Shown: in pieces, positions 15,445-24,077 of the stretch | How the letters are laid out: each line of letters opens with the position of its first letter | Position numbering within the stretch: the stretch's first letter is position 1 | NCBI GenBank assembly: GCA_020073465.1 | Contig: JAIQFC010000036.1 | Location: 1-38,478, forward strand | Direction of reading: 5' to 3' | Length of the DNA: 38,478 nucleotides | From: Terriglobia bacterium | GTDB lineage: Bacteria; Acidobacteriota; Terriglobia; Terriglobales; Acidobacteriaceae | Made by a program: the position numbers and the translations under genes | Notes under the pieces: model-generated | Databases searched by the model: none | Seen by the model: only the letters and a program-made list of their open reading frames with translations | What the model was told of the DNA's origin: nothing

Positions 15445-17409
15445 TCAGTTTCCCATCAACTCGTTTACGGCCCGGTATGCCTGATCGATAGCTGTATCAG
15501 TGTAGGCTGTAGCCGCCGAGTCGGTATTTGCAATCGTTATTCTTCCGAACTGCTTGCGCCCAATCACATTCGGACGCCGGTCTTCGGGCCAATCGGGGTC
15601 AAACAACGGGTTGTACTCGTACCCGTACCCGTGCGGCCATCGATTCACCGTGATGGCTTCGATGTCGCGGGCAGGATCGAATCCTCCAGCGCTGAGCGTT
15701 CGCGCAAGCAGGTCGCGGATTTTTCGTTCAAAGGTCTCAAAGGTTGTCGTCAGCAGTTCATACCGACCGAACTTGTGCTGCTCGCGGGCAGGCAAGCCCG
15801 GTTTGTTGGGAGTACGACTCAAATGGAGCAGGATGGGCTCTTCGGGTTTCGTGGGGCCTCGATATTCCCCGATGTTCGTCGCGGCATTGAGACTAATGCC
15901 AGACCAGTAAGACCCGGGCGAAGAGATGTTCTGGATGCCTAACTTTTGGAAGGAGGTCCAGTTGCGGATGCCGACACTGGCGTAGACTAACGGAATTTTC
16001 ACTAGGTAATGTAATGCATCTTTTTGTGCCTCAGGAAGATCAGGGCACAAGTAAGGGATCATCATGTTCCAGCAGGCCAGAACACATCCCTTAGAGCGTA
16101 CCTTGAGCAGCTGCTTGCCTCTTGCATATGTGATTTCCACTTCTTTCGCAGAGTCAGGCGCTCGAGCATTTTGGACACGAACTACCGTGCTGTTCAGCCG
16201 AAGCCTTATTGGAGCGTCTTCCCGATCCAGGCGGCTGTAGTCGGCTTGCGCGGTGACAACGTCCTCCGCTGTGTGACCAGGTACGGCGCTCGGGATTAGC
16301 TCACGCACAAGCAACCGCGCAATGGATGCGTTGCCGTCCGGAAAATGAAATCGATAGGAGCCGCCGTTAGCGTATCCTGCTGCGGAATAGCTCATGTTCG
16401 GTGCAGCACCGGGTTCAAGACCCATACCCTGAAATCCAGGCAACCCAAGCGCCCAGCAGTCAAGGGCGGGTTCCGCATCAATGCCGACTCCCCACTCTCC
16501 CTCGGTCTGCCGTTGATAGAAGGGAATTACGCCTGGATCTACTTTCACCACGTTAAGCAAAAAGTCCCGATAACTCATCTTCGAAAGGCGCGCTTTCTTC
16601 TCCGCTGAAGAGAGCCCGGGCATGTGATCAACTTTGGCTTCCTGGACACGCACGATGCTGCGTTTGACTTCGGGCGCTAGAGGTGTTTTAGCCAGGAAAC
16701 TCTCCCAACTGATCGTCTTTCTTGTTTCGCTCTTCGACTCTTCATCGTCCCAGCCGCGGCCGGGAGTGCCCACTACTAGTCGATCTTCACCGAAAGTCTC
16801 TTTATCAAAAAAGACAGCAGACTGAAGGCCCAGAGAACGATAGAGCTTACGGTCTGTGAACTTCGTATCAAACTTTGGCGGATCGATTCCAAGCTTCTTG
16901 AGCAGACCATCTGCCACCTGACTGTAGGGAGTGGGACTGTCGATGAGGAAAGTGCCGCCATTCAGGAGTTGAAGCCGTCCACCGAGGTGAAACTCGTTCC
17001 GCTTGGCATGGCCCCCGAAGTCGTCGTGGTTTTCGAGAATCAGGATGCGAGAGGAAGTCCCTGCCCTTTCGCGAAAAAAATGAGCGGCCGCTAGACCGCT
17101 GATTCCCCCTCCAACAACCACCAGATCGTAGGCTTCTCCAGTGTCGACGGATTTCCCCACGCTGTCCCAAAACGTACCGTCGCGGAGGCTGTGAGCAATC
17201 TCGAACGAACCGGGATGGCTGCCGCGCAGGCCGGTCTTTCTGGCTGGATCGTATTCCGGCTGGTTTTGCGGCTCCGGGGCCTCAGTTGCACTGAATGCCC
17301 GTCCATCGGGCAGCATCGCGGCTCCGATGGCCATTGCCGCCCCGTTCATAAAATCCCGGCGTGTGATTGGCCGGTCCATGCCTAAGTAGCGGTCATGGGA
17401 GTCGCTCAT
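15445..17409 (-). CDS. Tat-exported FAD oxidoreductase 1 (spermidine-dehydrogenase-like)
   Basis: This 654-residue flavoprotein begins with a Tat signal (PITRRDFMNGAAMAIGAAML, twin arginines R17-R18). A Rossmann FAD-binding motif, DLVVVGGGISGLAAAHFF (glycines at about 100-105), is followed by LENHDDFGGHAKRNEF. The C-terminal FAD contact is RITIANTDSAATAYTDTAIDQAYRAV. The architecture and length fit the spermidine dehydrogenase-like (SpdH) group of NAD(P)/FAD oxidoreductases, which oxidise polyamines in the periplasm. I assign the family from memory of its signature, so substrate specificity is uncertain. GGGGAAG precedes the ATG at 17409. It is the last gene of the five-gene minus-strand cluster and is one of four paralogues in the window (others at 17946, 19929 and 27591). 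Confidence 0.85.
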   Translation of the reverse strand: MSDSHDRYLGMDRPITRRDFMNGAAMAIGAAMLPDGRAFSATEAPEPQNQPEYDPARKTGLRGSHPGSFEIAHSLRDGTFWDSVGKSVDTGEAYDLVVVGGGISGLAAAHFFRERAGTSSRILILENHDDFGGHAKRNEFHLGGRLQLLNGGTFLIDSPTPYSQVADGLLKKLGIDPPKFDTKFTDRKLYRSLGLQSAVFFDKETFGEDRLVVGTPGRGWDDEESKSETRKTISWESFLAKTPLAPEVKRSIVRVQEAKVDHMPGLSSAEKKARLSKMSYRDFLLNVVKVDPGVIPFYQRQTEGEWGVGIDAEPALDCWALGLPGFQGMGLEPGAAPNMSYSAAGYANGGSYRFHFPDGNASIARLLVRELIPSAVPGHTAEDVVTAQADYSRLDREDAPIRLRLNSTVVRVQNARAPDSAKEVEITYARGKQLLKVRSKGCVLACWNMMIPYLCPDLPEAQKDALHYLVKIPLVYASVGIRNWTSFQKLGIQNISSPGSYWSGISLNAATNIGEYRGPTKPEEPILLHLSRTPNKPGLPAREQHKFGRYELLTTTFETFERKIRDLLARTLSAGGFDPARDIEAITVNRWPHGYGYEYNPLFDPDWPEDRRPNVIGRKQFGRITIANTDSAATAYTDTAIDQAYRAVNELMGN

Positions 17410-17439
17410 AATATCTTCCCCGAAGGCGGCGCCTCGAAA

Positions 17440-17910
17440 TCACTTCTTCTTGGGTGCGGGTGAATAGTGCAGATGTACGACCTTCCACGTTCCATCGCGC
17501 TTGAACCACACATCGGACTCCTGGAAGTTCTCGTCGCTGACTTCGCCTTTTGGCGAGCGCGTCTTTACATGGAGCAAATAGCTTGCTGTTACGGTATCGC
17601 CACTAGGGCCGACTTGTATCTTCATGTCCGAAGGTTGAGCCGACTCGACTTTCCCTCCACTCCGGATGAATGCTGTCCACTGCTTCTTATATTGGGGTAG
17701 ATCAGTTCGTCCTTCAGGAAGCCATTGCGTAAAGTCGTCAGCATAGTAGGCGAAATAGACTGGAAGGTCGTTGGCGGCGTATGACGCGTTCATCTTGTCT
17801 TCTAGATCACGGATTTCTTTCTCTATTTGGGATTGCTGGGCAACGCACGGCATCGTCAACGCGAGGCTCACTACGACGAGCAAAGCTGCAAAAATCTGGC
17901 GACGAATCAT
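17440..17910 (-). CDS. Exported NTF2/SnoaL-like protein (DUF4440-type)
   Basis: This 156-residue protein has a Sec signal peptide (IFAALLVVVSLALTMPCVAQ) and one NTF2-like cone domain. It has an early helix of the EIRDLEDKMNASYAANDLPVY type, then FAYYADDFTQWLPEG, and the terminal strands SDVWFKRDGTWKVVHLHYSP. Such proteins are small ketosteroid-isomerase-fold domains with enzymatic or ligand-binding roles; no specific function follows from the sequence. A good ribosome-binding site (GGGAGGAT) lies before the ATG at 17910. It sits between flavoproteins 1 and 2, 36 bases after flavoprotein 2, so it is almost certainly co-transcribed. It may bind or process a product of those enzymes. Confidence 0.85.
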   Translation of the reverse strand: MIRRQIFAALLVVVSLALTMPCVAQQSQIEKEIRDLEDKMNASYAANDLPVYFAYYADDFTQWLPEGRTDLPQYKKQWTAFIRSGGKVESAQPSDMKIQVGPSGDTVTASYLLHVKTRSPKGEVSDENFQESDVWFKRDGTWKVVHLHYSPAPKKK

Positions 17911-17945
17911 TGTTTATCCTCCCTGGAACCGAAATACGCAGTGCA

Positions 17946-19922
17946 CTAGCTTGAGAACAACTCCTGCACCGCCCGGTAGCCCTGATCAATCGCCTGGTCG
18001 GTGTAGGCGGCCGCAGAGGCATCGGAGTTGGCAATTGTGATACGGCCAAAGCGTCGACGTGCAATGTCACACGGTCGCTTACCTTCAGGCCAATCTGGGT
18101 CCCAGAGCGGGTTGTACTCGTACGCATACCCGTGAGGCCAGCGATTGACAGTAATAGCCTCGATGTCGCGTGCGGGATCAAAACCGCCTCCGCGCAAGAC
18201 GCGGACAAACTGGTCGCGAATGTTTCGTTCAAACGTTTCAAAAGACGTAGAGAGCAACTCGTAGTGCCCCGCACGTTGCTGCTCCCTCGCAGAAAGGCCA
18301 GGCTGGCACGGAGTGCGCAGCATGTGTACCAAGATCGGCTCGTCTGGAGATTGTGACGATTTGTAGTCACCAATATTTGCAGCTTGGTCCAGATTCATAG
18401 AGGTGTGATACATACCCGGACAGGCGACGCCCCTGACTCCAAGCTTGTGAAATGTTGTCCAGTTGCGAAGACCCACAACTGTGTAAACCAGCGGTACCTT
18501 CACGCCATAGTGCAGCGCGTCTTTCTGCTCCGCAGGCAGGTCCGGACAAAGATACGGAATGACCATATTCCAGCACGCCAGAACCGCAGCTTTGCCGCGT
18601 GCGCTGTACGCTTGTTGGTCGCGGCCATACACTACCTCTACCTGTTTAGCGGAGGCAGGATTTCCTACGTGCCGGGCCAGTACCGCGGTGCTGTTCAGGC
18701 GTATGCGGACGGGAGAGTCTCTGTGGTCAAGGCGACCGTAGTCCATTTTGGCGGTCACGATATCCTCGGCCGTACTCCCCGGAGCAGAACCGGGGACTAA
18801 CGAGCGCACCAACATGCGCGCGATCGACGCGTTGCCGTCTGGAAAGTGAAAGTGGAACTCCTCTTGTGGTGTTACCTCTCCCAGCGCGGTAAAGCTCAGG
18901 CCTTTTGAAGGCACGCGATCAAGCCCCATGCCTTGAAACCCAGGAAAGTGAATGGCCCAGCAATCCAGCGCCGGAACTGCATCGATGCCGATCCCGTACA
19001 GCCCATGAGTACGACTCTGATAAAAAGGAATGACGTCCGGGTGAGCCTTCACCACATTCAGAAGGAAATCCTTGTAGCTCATTTTGGAGAGAAGAGATTT
19101 CTTCTGCTCCTGAGGCACTCCTTCCATGTAATCAACCTTCGCCTCTTGAATCCGGATAATGTCCTGCCGAGCTTGCGTCGACAGCGGAGTTCGCGCGAGA
19201 AAGTCCGCCCATTTGCTTGACGCACCCTGCCGACCGTAGAACCCTCCGGGTGCGTCGGTGACCAATCGCTCGGTTCCAAAAGTCTCCTTGTCGAAGAAAT
19301 AGCCGAAACCAAGACCGCCGGACACGTGATTGTCCGAATACTTCTTTTGGAGTGCGGGAGGATCGATGCCAAGTTCGGCAAGCAGACCCCGCGCTTCTTT
19401 GCTATAAGGAAAGGGCGACTCGATAGAGACAGTTCCGCCATTCGTCAGCAGCATCCTCCCACCGAGGTGAAACTCGTTTCTTTTGGCGTGCCCGCCAAAA
19501 TCATCGTGATTGTCCAGAATAAGAATGCGAGCTGAGGGTCCGGCTTGCTTGCGGTAGAAATAGGCCGCCGCCAAACCACTGATGCCACCACCAACTACCA
19601 CCAGATCGTAGTTCTCACCGGTCTCGACGGGCTTGCCTGCTTTCTCCCAGAAGTTTCCGTCACGCAATGAGTGTGCGACTTCGAAAGCACCGGGATGACT
19701 TCCGCGCATTCCGTTGAGCGTCGGAGGATAGTAGCCTGCGCGATCTTGCGCGGAGGCTGTGGGCGTTTGGGCCGCGAGCAGTCCGCCAATCCGTGGATTG
19801 GCAAGCATCCCGCCCACGCCAACGGCCATGCCATTCAAGAAATCCCGGCGCGTGATGTTGCGGTGCATGCCGAGCTCGCGATCGCGAGATCGATCACTGT
19901 CTTCATTTACCCGAGAGGCCAT
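17946..19922 (-). CDS. Tat-exported FAD oxidoreductase 2 (spermidine-dehydrogenase-like)
   Basis: This 658-residue paralogue of flavoprotein 1 carries the Tat motif NITRRDFLNGMAVGVGGM, slightly further in than in the others because of about 8 extra N-terminal residues. The FAD motif is DLVVVGGGISGLAAAYFYRK with LDNHDDFGGHAKRNEF, and the C-terminal contact is RITIANSDASAAAYTDQAIDQGYRAV. A substrate-domain signature shared by all four copies is FHFPDGNASIARMLVRSLVPG. The start lies six bases after the stop of flavoprotein 3 with no clear ribosome-binding site, suggesting translational coupling; an internal start near the twin-arginine motif is possible. Likely a periplasmic amine or polyamine dehydrogenase passing electrons to a cytochrome; substrate unproven. 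Confidence 0.85.
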   Translation of the reverse strand: MASRVNEDSDRSRDRELGMHRNITRRDFLNGMAVGVGGMLANPRIGGLLAAQTPTASAQDRAGYYPPTLNGMRGSHPGAFEVAHSLRDGNFWEKAGKPVETGENYDLVVVGGGISGLAAAYFYRKQAGPSARILILDNHDDFGGHAKRNEFHLGGRMLLTNGGTVSIESPFPYSKEARGLLAELGIDPPALQKKYSDNHVSGGLGFGYFFDKETFGTERLVTDAPGGFYGRQGASSKWADFLARTPLSTQARQDIIRIQEAKVDYMEGVPQEQKKSLLSKMSYKDFLLNVVKAHPDVIPFYQSRTHGLYGIGIDAVPALDCWAIHFPGFQGMGLDRVPSKGLSFTALGEVTPQEEFHFHFPDGNASIARMLVRSLVPGSAPGSTAEDIVTAKMDYGRLDHRDSPVRIRLNSTAVLARHVGNPASAKQVEVVYGRDQQAYSARGKAAVLACWNMVIPYLCPDLPAEQKDALHYGVKVPLVYTVVGLRNWTTFHKLGVRGVACPGMYHTSMNLDQAANIGDYKSSQSPDEPILVHMLRTPCQPGLSAREQQRAGHYELLSTSFETFERNIRDQFVRVLRGGGFDPARDIEAITVNRWPHGYAYEYNPLWDPDWPEGKRPCDIARRRFGRITIANSDASAAAYTDQAIDQGYRAVQELFSS

Positions 19923-19928
19923 ATTTTT

Positions 19929-21842
19929 CTACACACCTTTCACCTGTTCCTGAACTGCCCGATAGGCCTGATCAATTGCCGCATTCGTGTAAGCACTGGC
20001 GGCGGCATCGGAATTCGCGATGGAGATTCGCCCAAATTGTTTGCGGCCAATGACGCAAGGGCGCTCTTCCGGCGCCCAATGCGGATCAAACAAAGAGTCG
20101 TATTCGTAGGCGTATCCGTGCGCCCACCGATTCACGGTGATGGCCGCAATGTCACGGGCGGAATCGAATCCAGCCGGTGCAAGCATGCGATTCAACTGTT
20201 CACGGATATTTTGTTCAAATTCAGAAAATGGAGTGGTGACGAGTTCGAACCTGCCCATCCGGTACTGATCGCGCCGCGGCAGTCCCGGCTTGCAAGGAGT
20301 TCGCAACATGAAGAGAACCATCGGTTCCTGCGGGTTGCTGGGAAACTGGTACTGGCCCAGGCTGACCGGAAAGTCGAGCATGGTAAAGCTGTGATAGCTT
20401 CCCGGCGACACGATTTGGCGTATTCCTATTTTGTGGAACGCAGTCCAATTGCGAATCGCCACGTGCGTATAGATAAACGGTTCCTTCACGCAATAGTGCA
20501 AGGCTTCTTTTTGCTTGTCGGGCAATTCAGGACAGAGATATGGAACCATACTGTTGTAACACGCAAGGATGCAGCATTTTCCCGTCACCTTTTTGAGTTT
20601 CCCCGCTTGCACATAGGAAACCTCTACCTGCTTCGCAGACTCCGATGGCCCGGAGTGCTGGGCGCGAACCACGGTTGAATTCAGCCGGATTCGGATGGGC
20701 GATGACGGCTGATCCAGCTTGCTGTAGTTGGCGCGCGCGGTAACAACATCCTCCATCGTGTGCCCCGGAACCGCTTCAGGGATGAGACTCCGCACCAGCA
20801 AGCGCGCGACAGACGCATTCCCATCGGGAAAATGAAAGATGTAAGGTTCTTCCTTCTCTTCGTCCCCGCCCAATTGCAGTCCCTCAAAACCCGCGTAGTG
20901 GCATGCTCCGTAGTCATCCGGGTTCCGATAGCAAGCGCCAGCCGAGACTGCATCAATACCCACAGCGAAGAGATCATGCGTGTAGGTTTGAAAAAACGGC
21001 AAGACAGCGGGATCAGCCTTACAGATCTCCGTCAAAAATCCCGCGTAACTGATTCTTGCCAGCCGCGCGTGCTTCTCTTCCTTCGACAGTCCCGCAAGAT
21101 AGTCCTTCTTCTCGTCGTAGAGACGAGCGATCTCCTGCTGGAGCTTCTCGGGCAACGGACTCTTCCTCAGAAATGCGGGCCAGGGAGTCGAGCCCATTCC
21201 AGGGACGATGCGATCTTCGCCGAAGGTCTTCTTGTCAAAGAAGCAGGCCGTGCCGAGATGCGAGTACAACTTCTGATCGTAGGCCCTGTAAAAGGTCTTC
21301 GTTTGAACTCCCAAGTCTCTAAGGACGCCTTTGGCCACTTCACTGTAATCCGAAGGGCTCTCAATTGACTGCGTGCCACCGTTACTCAGCAGCAGCCGAC
21401 TCCCTACACGAAACTCGTTGCGCCGGGCGTGCCCGCCAAAATCATCGTTGTTATCGAGGACAAGGATGCGTGAACTTGTGCCCGCATACTTCCTGTAAAA
21501 GTAAGCGGCAGCAAGCCCGCTGATGCCGCCTCCGACGACAACCAACTCATAGGTCTCGTGCGTTTCAGTTGGATTTCCGGCGCCTTCCCAAAAGGTTCCG
21601 TCGCGCAAGGCGTGTGCAACATCGAACGAGCCCGGTGCGCTGCCTCTCATGCTGGTCAGAGCGGGCGGATAACTTTTCGTGGAATTGGTACCATCTTGCG
21701 ACGATTCGTGAAGACCAGAAGCTAGGCTGGGGACACTCGCGTAGCCCAAGGTTCCGATACCCACCGCAACACCATTCAGGAAGTCACGTCGCGTGATGCG
21801 GCGGTTCATTCCCAGCTGCCTATCATATTTTTCTTCGCTCAT
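19929..21842 (-). CDS. Tat-exported FAD oxidoreductase 3 (spermidine-dehydrogenase-like)
   Basis: This 637-residue member of the same family has the Tat signal RITRRDFLNGVAVGIGTLGY, the Rossmann motif ELVVVGGGISGLAAAYFYRK, the strand-2 region LDNNDDFGGHARRNEF and the C-terminal contact RISIANSDAAASAYTNAAIDQAYRAV. It is the shortest copy and differs most in the middle region, where an acidic insertion (GGDEEKEEP) precedes FHFPDGNASVARLLVRSLIP. It is second in the operon, 55 bases after gamma-glutamyltransferase. The ATG at 21842 lacks a clear ribosome-binding site. Divergent middle regions among the paralogues suggest different substrates rather than simple gene dosage. Confidence 0.85.
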   Translation of the reverse strand: MSEEKYDRQLGMNRRITRRDFLNGVAVGIGTLGYASVPSLASGLHESSQDGTNSTKSYPPALTSMRGSAPGSFDVAHALRDGTFWEGAGNPTETHETYELVVVGGGISGLAAAYFYRKYAGTSSRILVLDNNDDFGGHARRNEFRVGSRLLLSNGGTQSIESPSDYSEVAKGVLRDLGVQTKTFYRAYDQKLYSHLGTACFFDKKTFGEDRIVPGMGSTPWPAFLRKSPLPEKLQQEIARLYDEKKDYLAGLSKEEKHARLARISYAGFLTEICKADPAVLPFFQTYTHDLFAVGIDAVSAGACYRNPDDYGACHYAGFEGLQLGGDEEKEEPYIFHFPDGNASVARLLVRSLIPEAVPGHTMEDVVTARANYSKLDQPSSPIRIRLNSTVVRAQHSGPSESAKQVEVSYVQAGKLKKVTGKCCILACYNSMVPYLCPELPDKQKEALHYCVKEPFIYTHVAIRNWTAFHKIGIRQIVSPGSYHSFTMLDFPVSLGQYQFPSNPQEPMVLFMLRTPCKPGLPRRDQYRMGRFELVTTPFSEFEQNIREQLNRMLAPAGFDSARDIAAITVNRWAHGYAYEYDSLFDPHWAPEERPCVIGRKQFGRISIANSDAAASAYTNAAIDQAYRAVQEQVKGV

Positions 21843-21897
21843 TGAGTTGAGTAACGAAGCATTCAGGCGTCCCCGTGCCTATCTTTCCTGATTGCAC

Positions 21898-23577
21898 CTA
21901 CTGTGCCGGTATTGGTTCCGGCTCGGCCGAACCGTCGGCCCTCGGGTCAGAAGCAGCAAAGTTCGTGCCTGTTCTAGAGTTATGAAGCACTGCCTGTCCC
22001 CGCCCCATCAACGCCGAATAATCCTTCCGCAATACCAGATCATGCCCCTCCCCGCGCAATTGGGACTGCACCTCTGGCGAGACTCGTGACTCGAGAAGAA
22101 TGGTGCACTTGATCGGTTCTCCAGTGTCGCGGATCGTGAAGCGGGGAGCAGAGAGTGCGGCCTGGATGTTCCATCCATAGTCTGCAATGTTGGACACAAA
22201 TTGGGCGTGCGCGAGCGGCTGGTTGGAACCTCCCATGATTCCAAATCCAATGTGTTCATCACCCTTTTCCATGAACGCGGGAATAATCGTGTGGAACGGG
22301 CGCTTATGCGGGCCCAGCGCATCTGGGTGCTCTGGATCCAGCAAAAATAACCCGCCTCGATCCTGAAGCAGAAAACCCATGCCTTTCACTGCGACACCAG
22401 AGCCGAAATAGTCGTACACGCTCTGGATCACGGATGCGATGTTGCCCTCTTTGTCGACCACTGCGAGGTAGGTGGTATCGCTCTTTGCCGGTGTGCCATT
22501 TACGGCAGCGCAGTTCGCTTTCCCTGCGTTAATCAGCGCCGCACGTCTTTCTGCATACTCTTTCGATAGCAGGCCCTGCACCGGAATACTCGCAAAACGG
22601 GGATCACCGTTGTAGCGGTAGAGATCCGTGTAGGCGAGTTTCATCGCTTCGATCTTCTTATGAAGCTCTGCCGTTCCCTGCGGACCCTTCTTGTCCGGCT
22701 GTGAGGTCGCCATTATGTTAAGCATTTCCAGCGCGGCCATGCCTTGTCCGTTGGGAGGAAGCTCGTAGACCCTCCACCCGCGGTAGTCAATCGAGATCGG
22801 ATCGACCCACTCTGAAGAAAACTTCGATAAGTCTCCGGCCTGCATTGTGCCGCCGAGCGATTCCGAGGTCTTGAGAATAGCTTTCGCGATCTCGCCGTCG
22901 TAAAACTCTCGAGGCCCCTTTTCCGCCAACAGTCGCAGAGTCTTGCCTAGATCAGGATTGGAGAATTTCTCTCCGACAGCGGGAGGCCTTGCGTTGGGAA
23001 GAAATACGCGCTCTGCCTCTTCTGTCTGCTTCAACTTCGCCCTGCCGATACCCCAAAAATCGTGAATAATTTCAGGTACGGAATAGCCCTTCTCCGCGTA
23101 GTAGATCGCCGGCGTAAACAGAGTCTTCCACGGCAACGTTCCAAAACGCTGATGCGCTTTGGCCCAACCATCCACAGCCCCGGGTACTGTGACACTATGG
23201 ATGCCAGCGTCGGGCATGACGGTAATCCCCTGTCGCTTCAGAAACTCAATCGTGAGGCCTTGAGGTGCCCAGCCACTCGCATTCAGACCGTACAGTTTCC
23301 CGCTCTTTGCGTCCCAATACAGGAGAAACAGATCCCCACCGATACCGTTCATCATGGGCTCGGTTACTCCCAGCACTGCATTCGCAGCAATAGCCGCGTC
23401 GATCGCGGAACCACCCTGCGAAAGAATCTGCGCGCCCGCTTGAGAAGCAAGAACGTGGCTGGTTGCAACAATCCCGTGGTCACTTATCACCATAGATCGA
23501 CCGTACTCGCGGTCTTGGGACAGAGCTTGGCTGAGACCAACACACGTGAAGGCTAGTAGGACAATCAAACGGTGCAT
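21898..23577 (-). CDS. ggt: Gamma-glutamyltransferase (exported)
   Basis: This 559-residue enzyme has a Sec signal peptide (MHRLIVLLAFTCVGLSQALSQ). Like other family members it should self-cleave before a catalytic threonine. The nucleophile is T368 in SDTTYLAVVDKEGNIASV, although the usual TTHxSVVD reads TTYLAVVD. Other hallmarks are GGSAIDAAIAANAVLGVTEPMMNGIGGD near the N-terminus and GIMGGSNQPLAHAQFVSNI near the end. Family members transfer or hydrolyse gamma-glutamyl groups, including from glutathione and gamma-glutamyl amines. The ATG at 23577 is favoured by GTGGGGAT upstream; a GTG at 23592 is also open. It is the first gene of the minus-strand cluster, driven by the promoter at 23648-23676, and diverges from TonB receptor 2. 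Confidence 0.92.
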   Translation of the reverse strand: MHRLIVLLAFTCVGLSQALSQDREYGRSMVISDHGIVATSHVLASQAGAQILSQGGSAIDAAIAANAVLGVTEPMMNGIGGDLFLLYWDAKSGKLYGLNASGWAPQGLTIEFLKRQGITVMPDAGIHSVTVPGAVDGWAKAHQRFGTLPWKTLFTPAIYYAEKGYSVPEIIHDFWGIGRAKLKQTEEAERVFLPNARPPAVGEKFSNPDLGKTLRLLAEKGPREFYDGEIAKAILKTSESLGGTMQAGDLSKFSSEWVDPISIDYRGWRVYELPPNGQGMAALEMLNIMATSQPDKKGPQGTAELHKKIEAMKLAYTDLYRYNGDPRFASIPVQGLLSKEYAERRAALINAGKANCAAVNGTPAKSDTTYLAVVDKEGNIASVIQSVYDYFGSGVAVKGMGFLLQDRGGLFLLDPEHPDALGPHKRPFHTIIPAFMEKGDEHIGFGIMGGSNQPLAHAQFVSNIADYGWNIQAALSAPRFTIRDTGEPIKCTILLESRVSPEVQSQLRGEGHDLVLRKDYSALMGRGQAVLHNSRTGTNFAASDPRADGSAEPEPIPAQ

Positions 23578-23627
23578 GAAGATCCCCACCACTGGAAGGC
23601 CAGCAATTTACTGCGTACAGCCGTGAT

Positions 23628-23676
23628 GACATTACTATAAGTCCGCAAGGTTAGAAAAAGCAGAAAACGCTGTCAA
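23628..23676 (-). promoter_or_regulatory. Promoter and operator dyad of the ggt-flavoprotein operon
   Basis: Read leftwards, -35 TTGACA (23671-23676), a 17-bp spacer and -10 TAACCT (23648-23653). The dyad (23628-23652) has a perfect arm next to the -10 (GCAAGGTT on the plus strand) and a degraded distal arm (GACATTAC). The start codon is about 70 bases further on. The layout matches 9384-9433 and 23823-23872. Confidence 0.72.
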
Positions 23677-23746
23677 GAAGATTGCAGTTGCCGGCCCTCG
23701 CATTTACGTTTCTTTACACGATGGGGTTCTCCATTCAGACTGACCA

Positions 23747-23766
23747 ATTTGTCGACGCCGACAAAT
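23747..23766. promoter_or_regulatory. Perfect dyad ATTTGTCG-ACGC-CGACAAAT
   Basis: Perfect 8-bp arms flank four bases, midway between the two divergent promoters. A third half-site-like CGACAAG follows a few bases to the right. It could bind a repressor or activator acting on both operons. No known operator is recognised. Confidence 0.5.
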
Positions 23767-23822
23767 CGACCGACAAGAATTGCTGATTCAAGAAACACGT
23801 TCCCGCGACACGAATTTTCCTC

Positions 23823-23872
23823 TTGACACAGAATGCCGATCTTCTCTAACCTTCCACAATTCTCGTAAGGTT
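23823..23872 (+). promoter_or_regulatory. Promoter and operator dyad of the TonB receptor 2 operon
   Basis: Read rightwards, -35 TTGACA (23823-23828), an 18-bp spacer and -10 TAACCT (23847-23852). The dyad AACCTTCC, nine bases, GTAAGGTT (23848-23872) has perfect six-base outer arms and is the most symmetrical copy in the window. It covers the -10 and the predicted start. Confidence 0.75.
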
Positions 23873-24077
23873 ATGTAGGGGAAATCTACAAGAGATCAGT
23901 CACACTGAAAGCGCGTGAGGAGCCGAGGAGCCCCCTATGACGTGCGAAGTCCTGTGTGGTCACGCTGCCCTCTCTTTCAAGCGAACGTCCGCGGACGCTG
24001 CTCTGTTTCATCTTTGGACTTCTTCAGTACCGTTTCTGCAGGCAATCAAGAAATCAACTCCTTGTGGAGGCCTCCGT

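Larger units (their letters stand above)
23578..24077. other. Divergent control region, ggt operon / TonB receptor 2 operon
   Basis: No gene is supported in these 500 bases. They contain two back-to-back promoters of the shared design (23628-23676 leftwards, 23823-23872 rightwards) and, between them, a perfect dyad at 23747-23766. The rightward transcript has a leader of roughly 210 nt before the receptor start. A frame open from 23937 is not taken as coding because the signal peptide and a good ribosome-binding site belong to the ATG at 24078. Confidence 0.65.

Noticed and set aside
19671..20678. 335-codon rightward frame opposite flavoproteins 2 and 3
   Set aside because: Spans the junction of two well-supported genes on the other strand and shows no family signature.
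23937..24077. N-terminal extension of TonB receptor 2
   Set aside because: The ATG at 24078 has GGAGG at the right distance and directly yields a signal peptide; the extension is cysteine-rich and has no family match.
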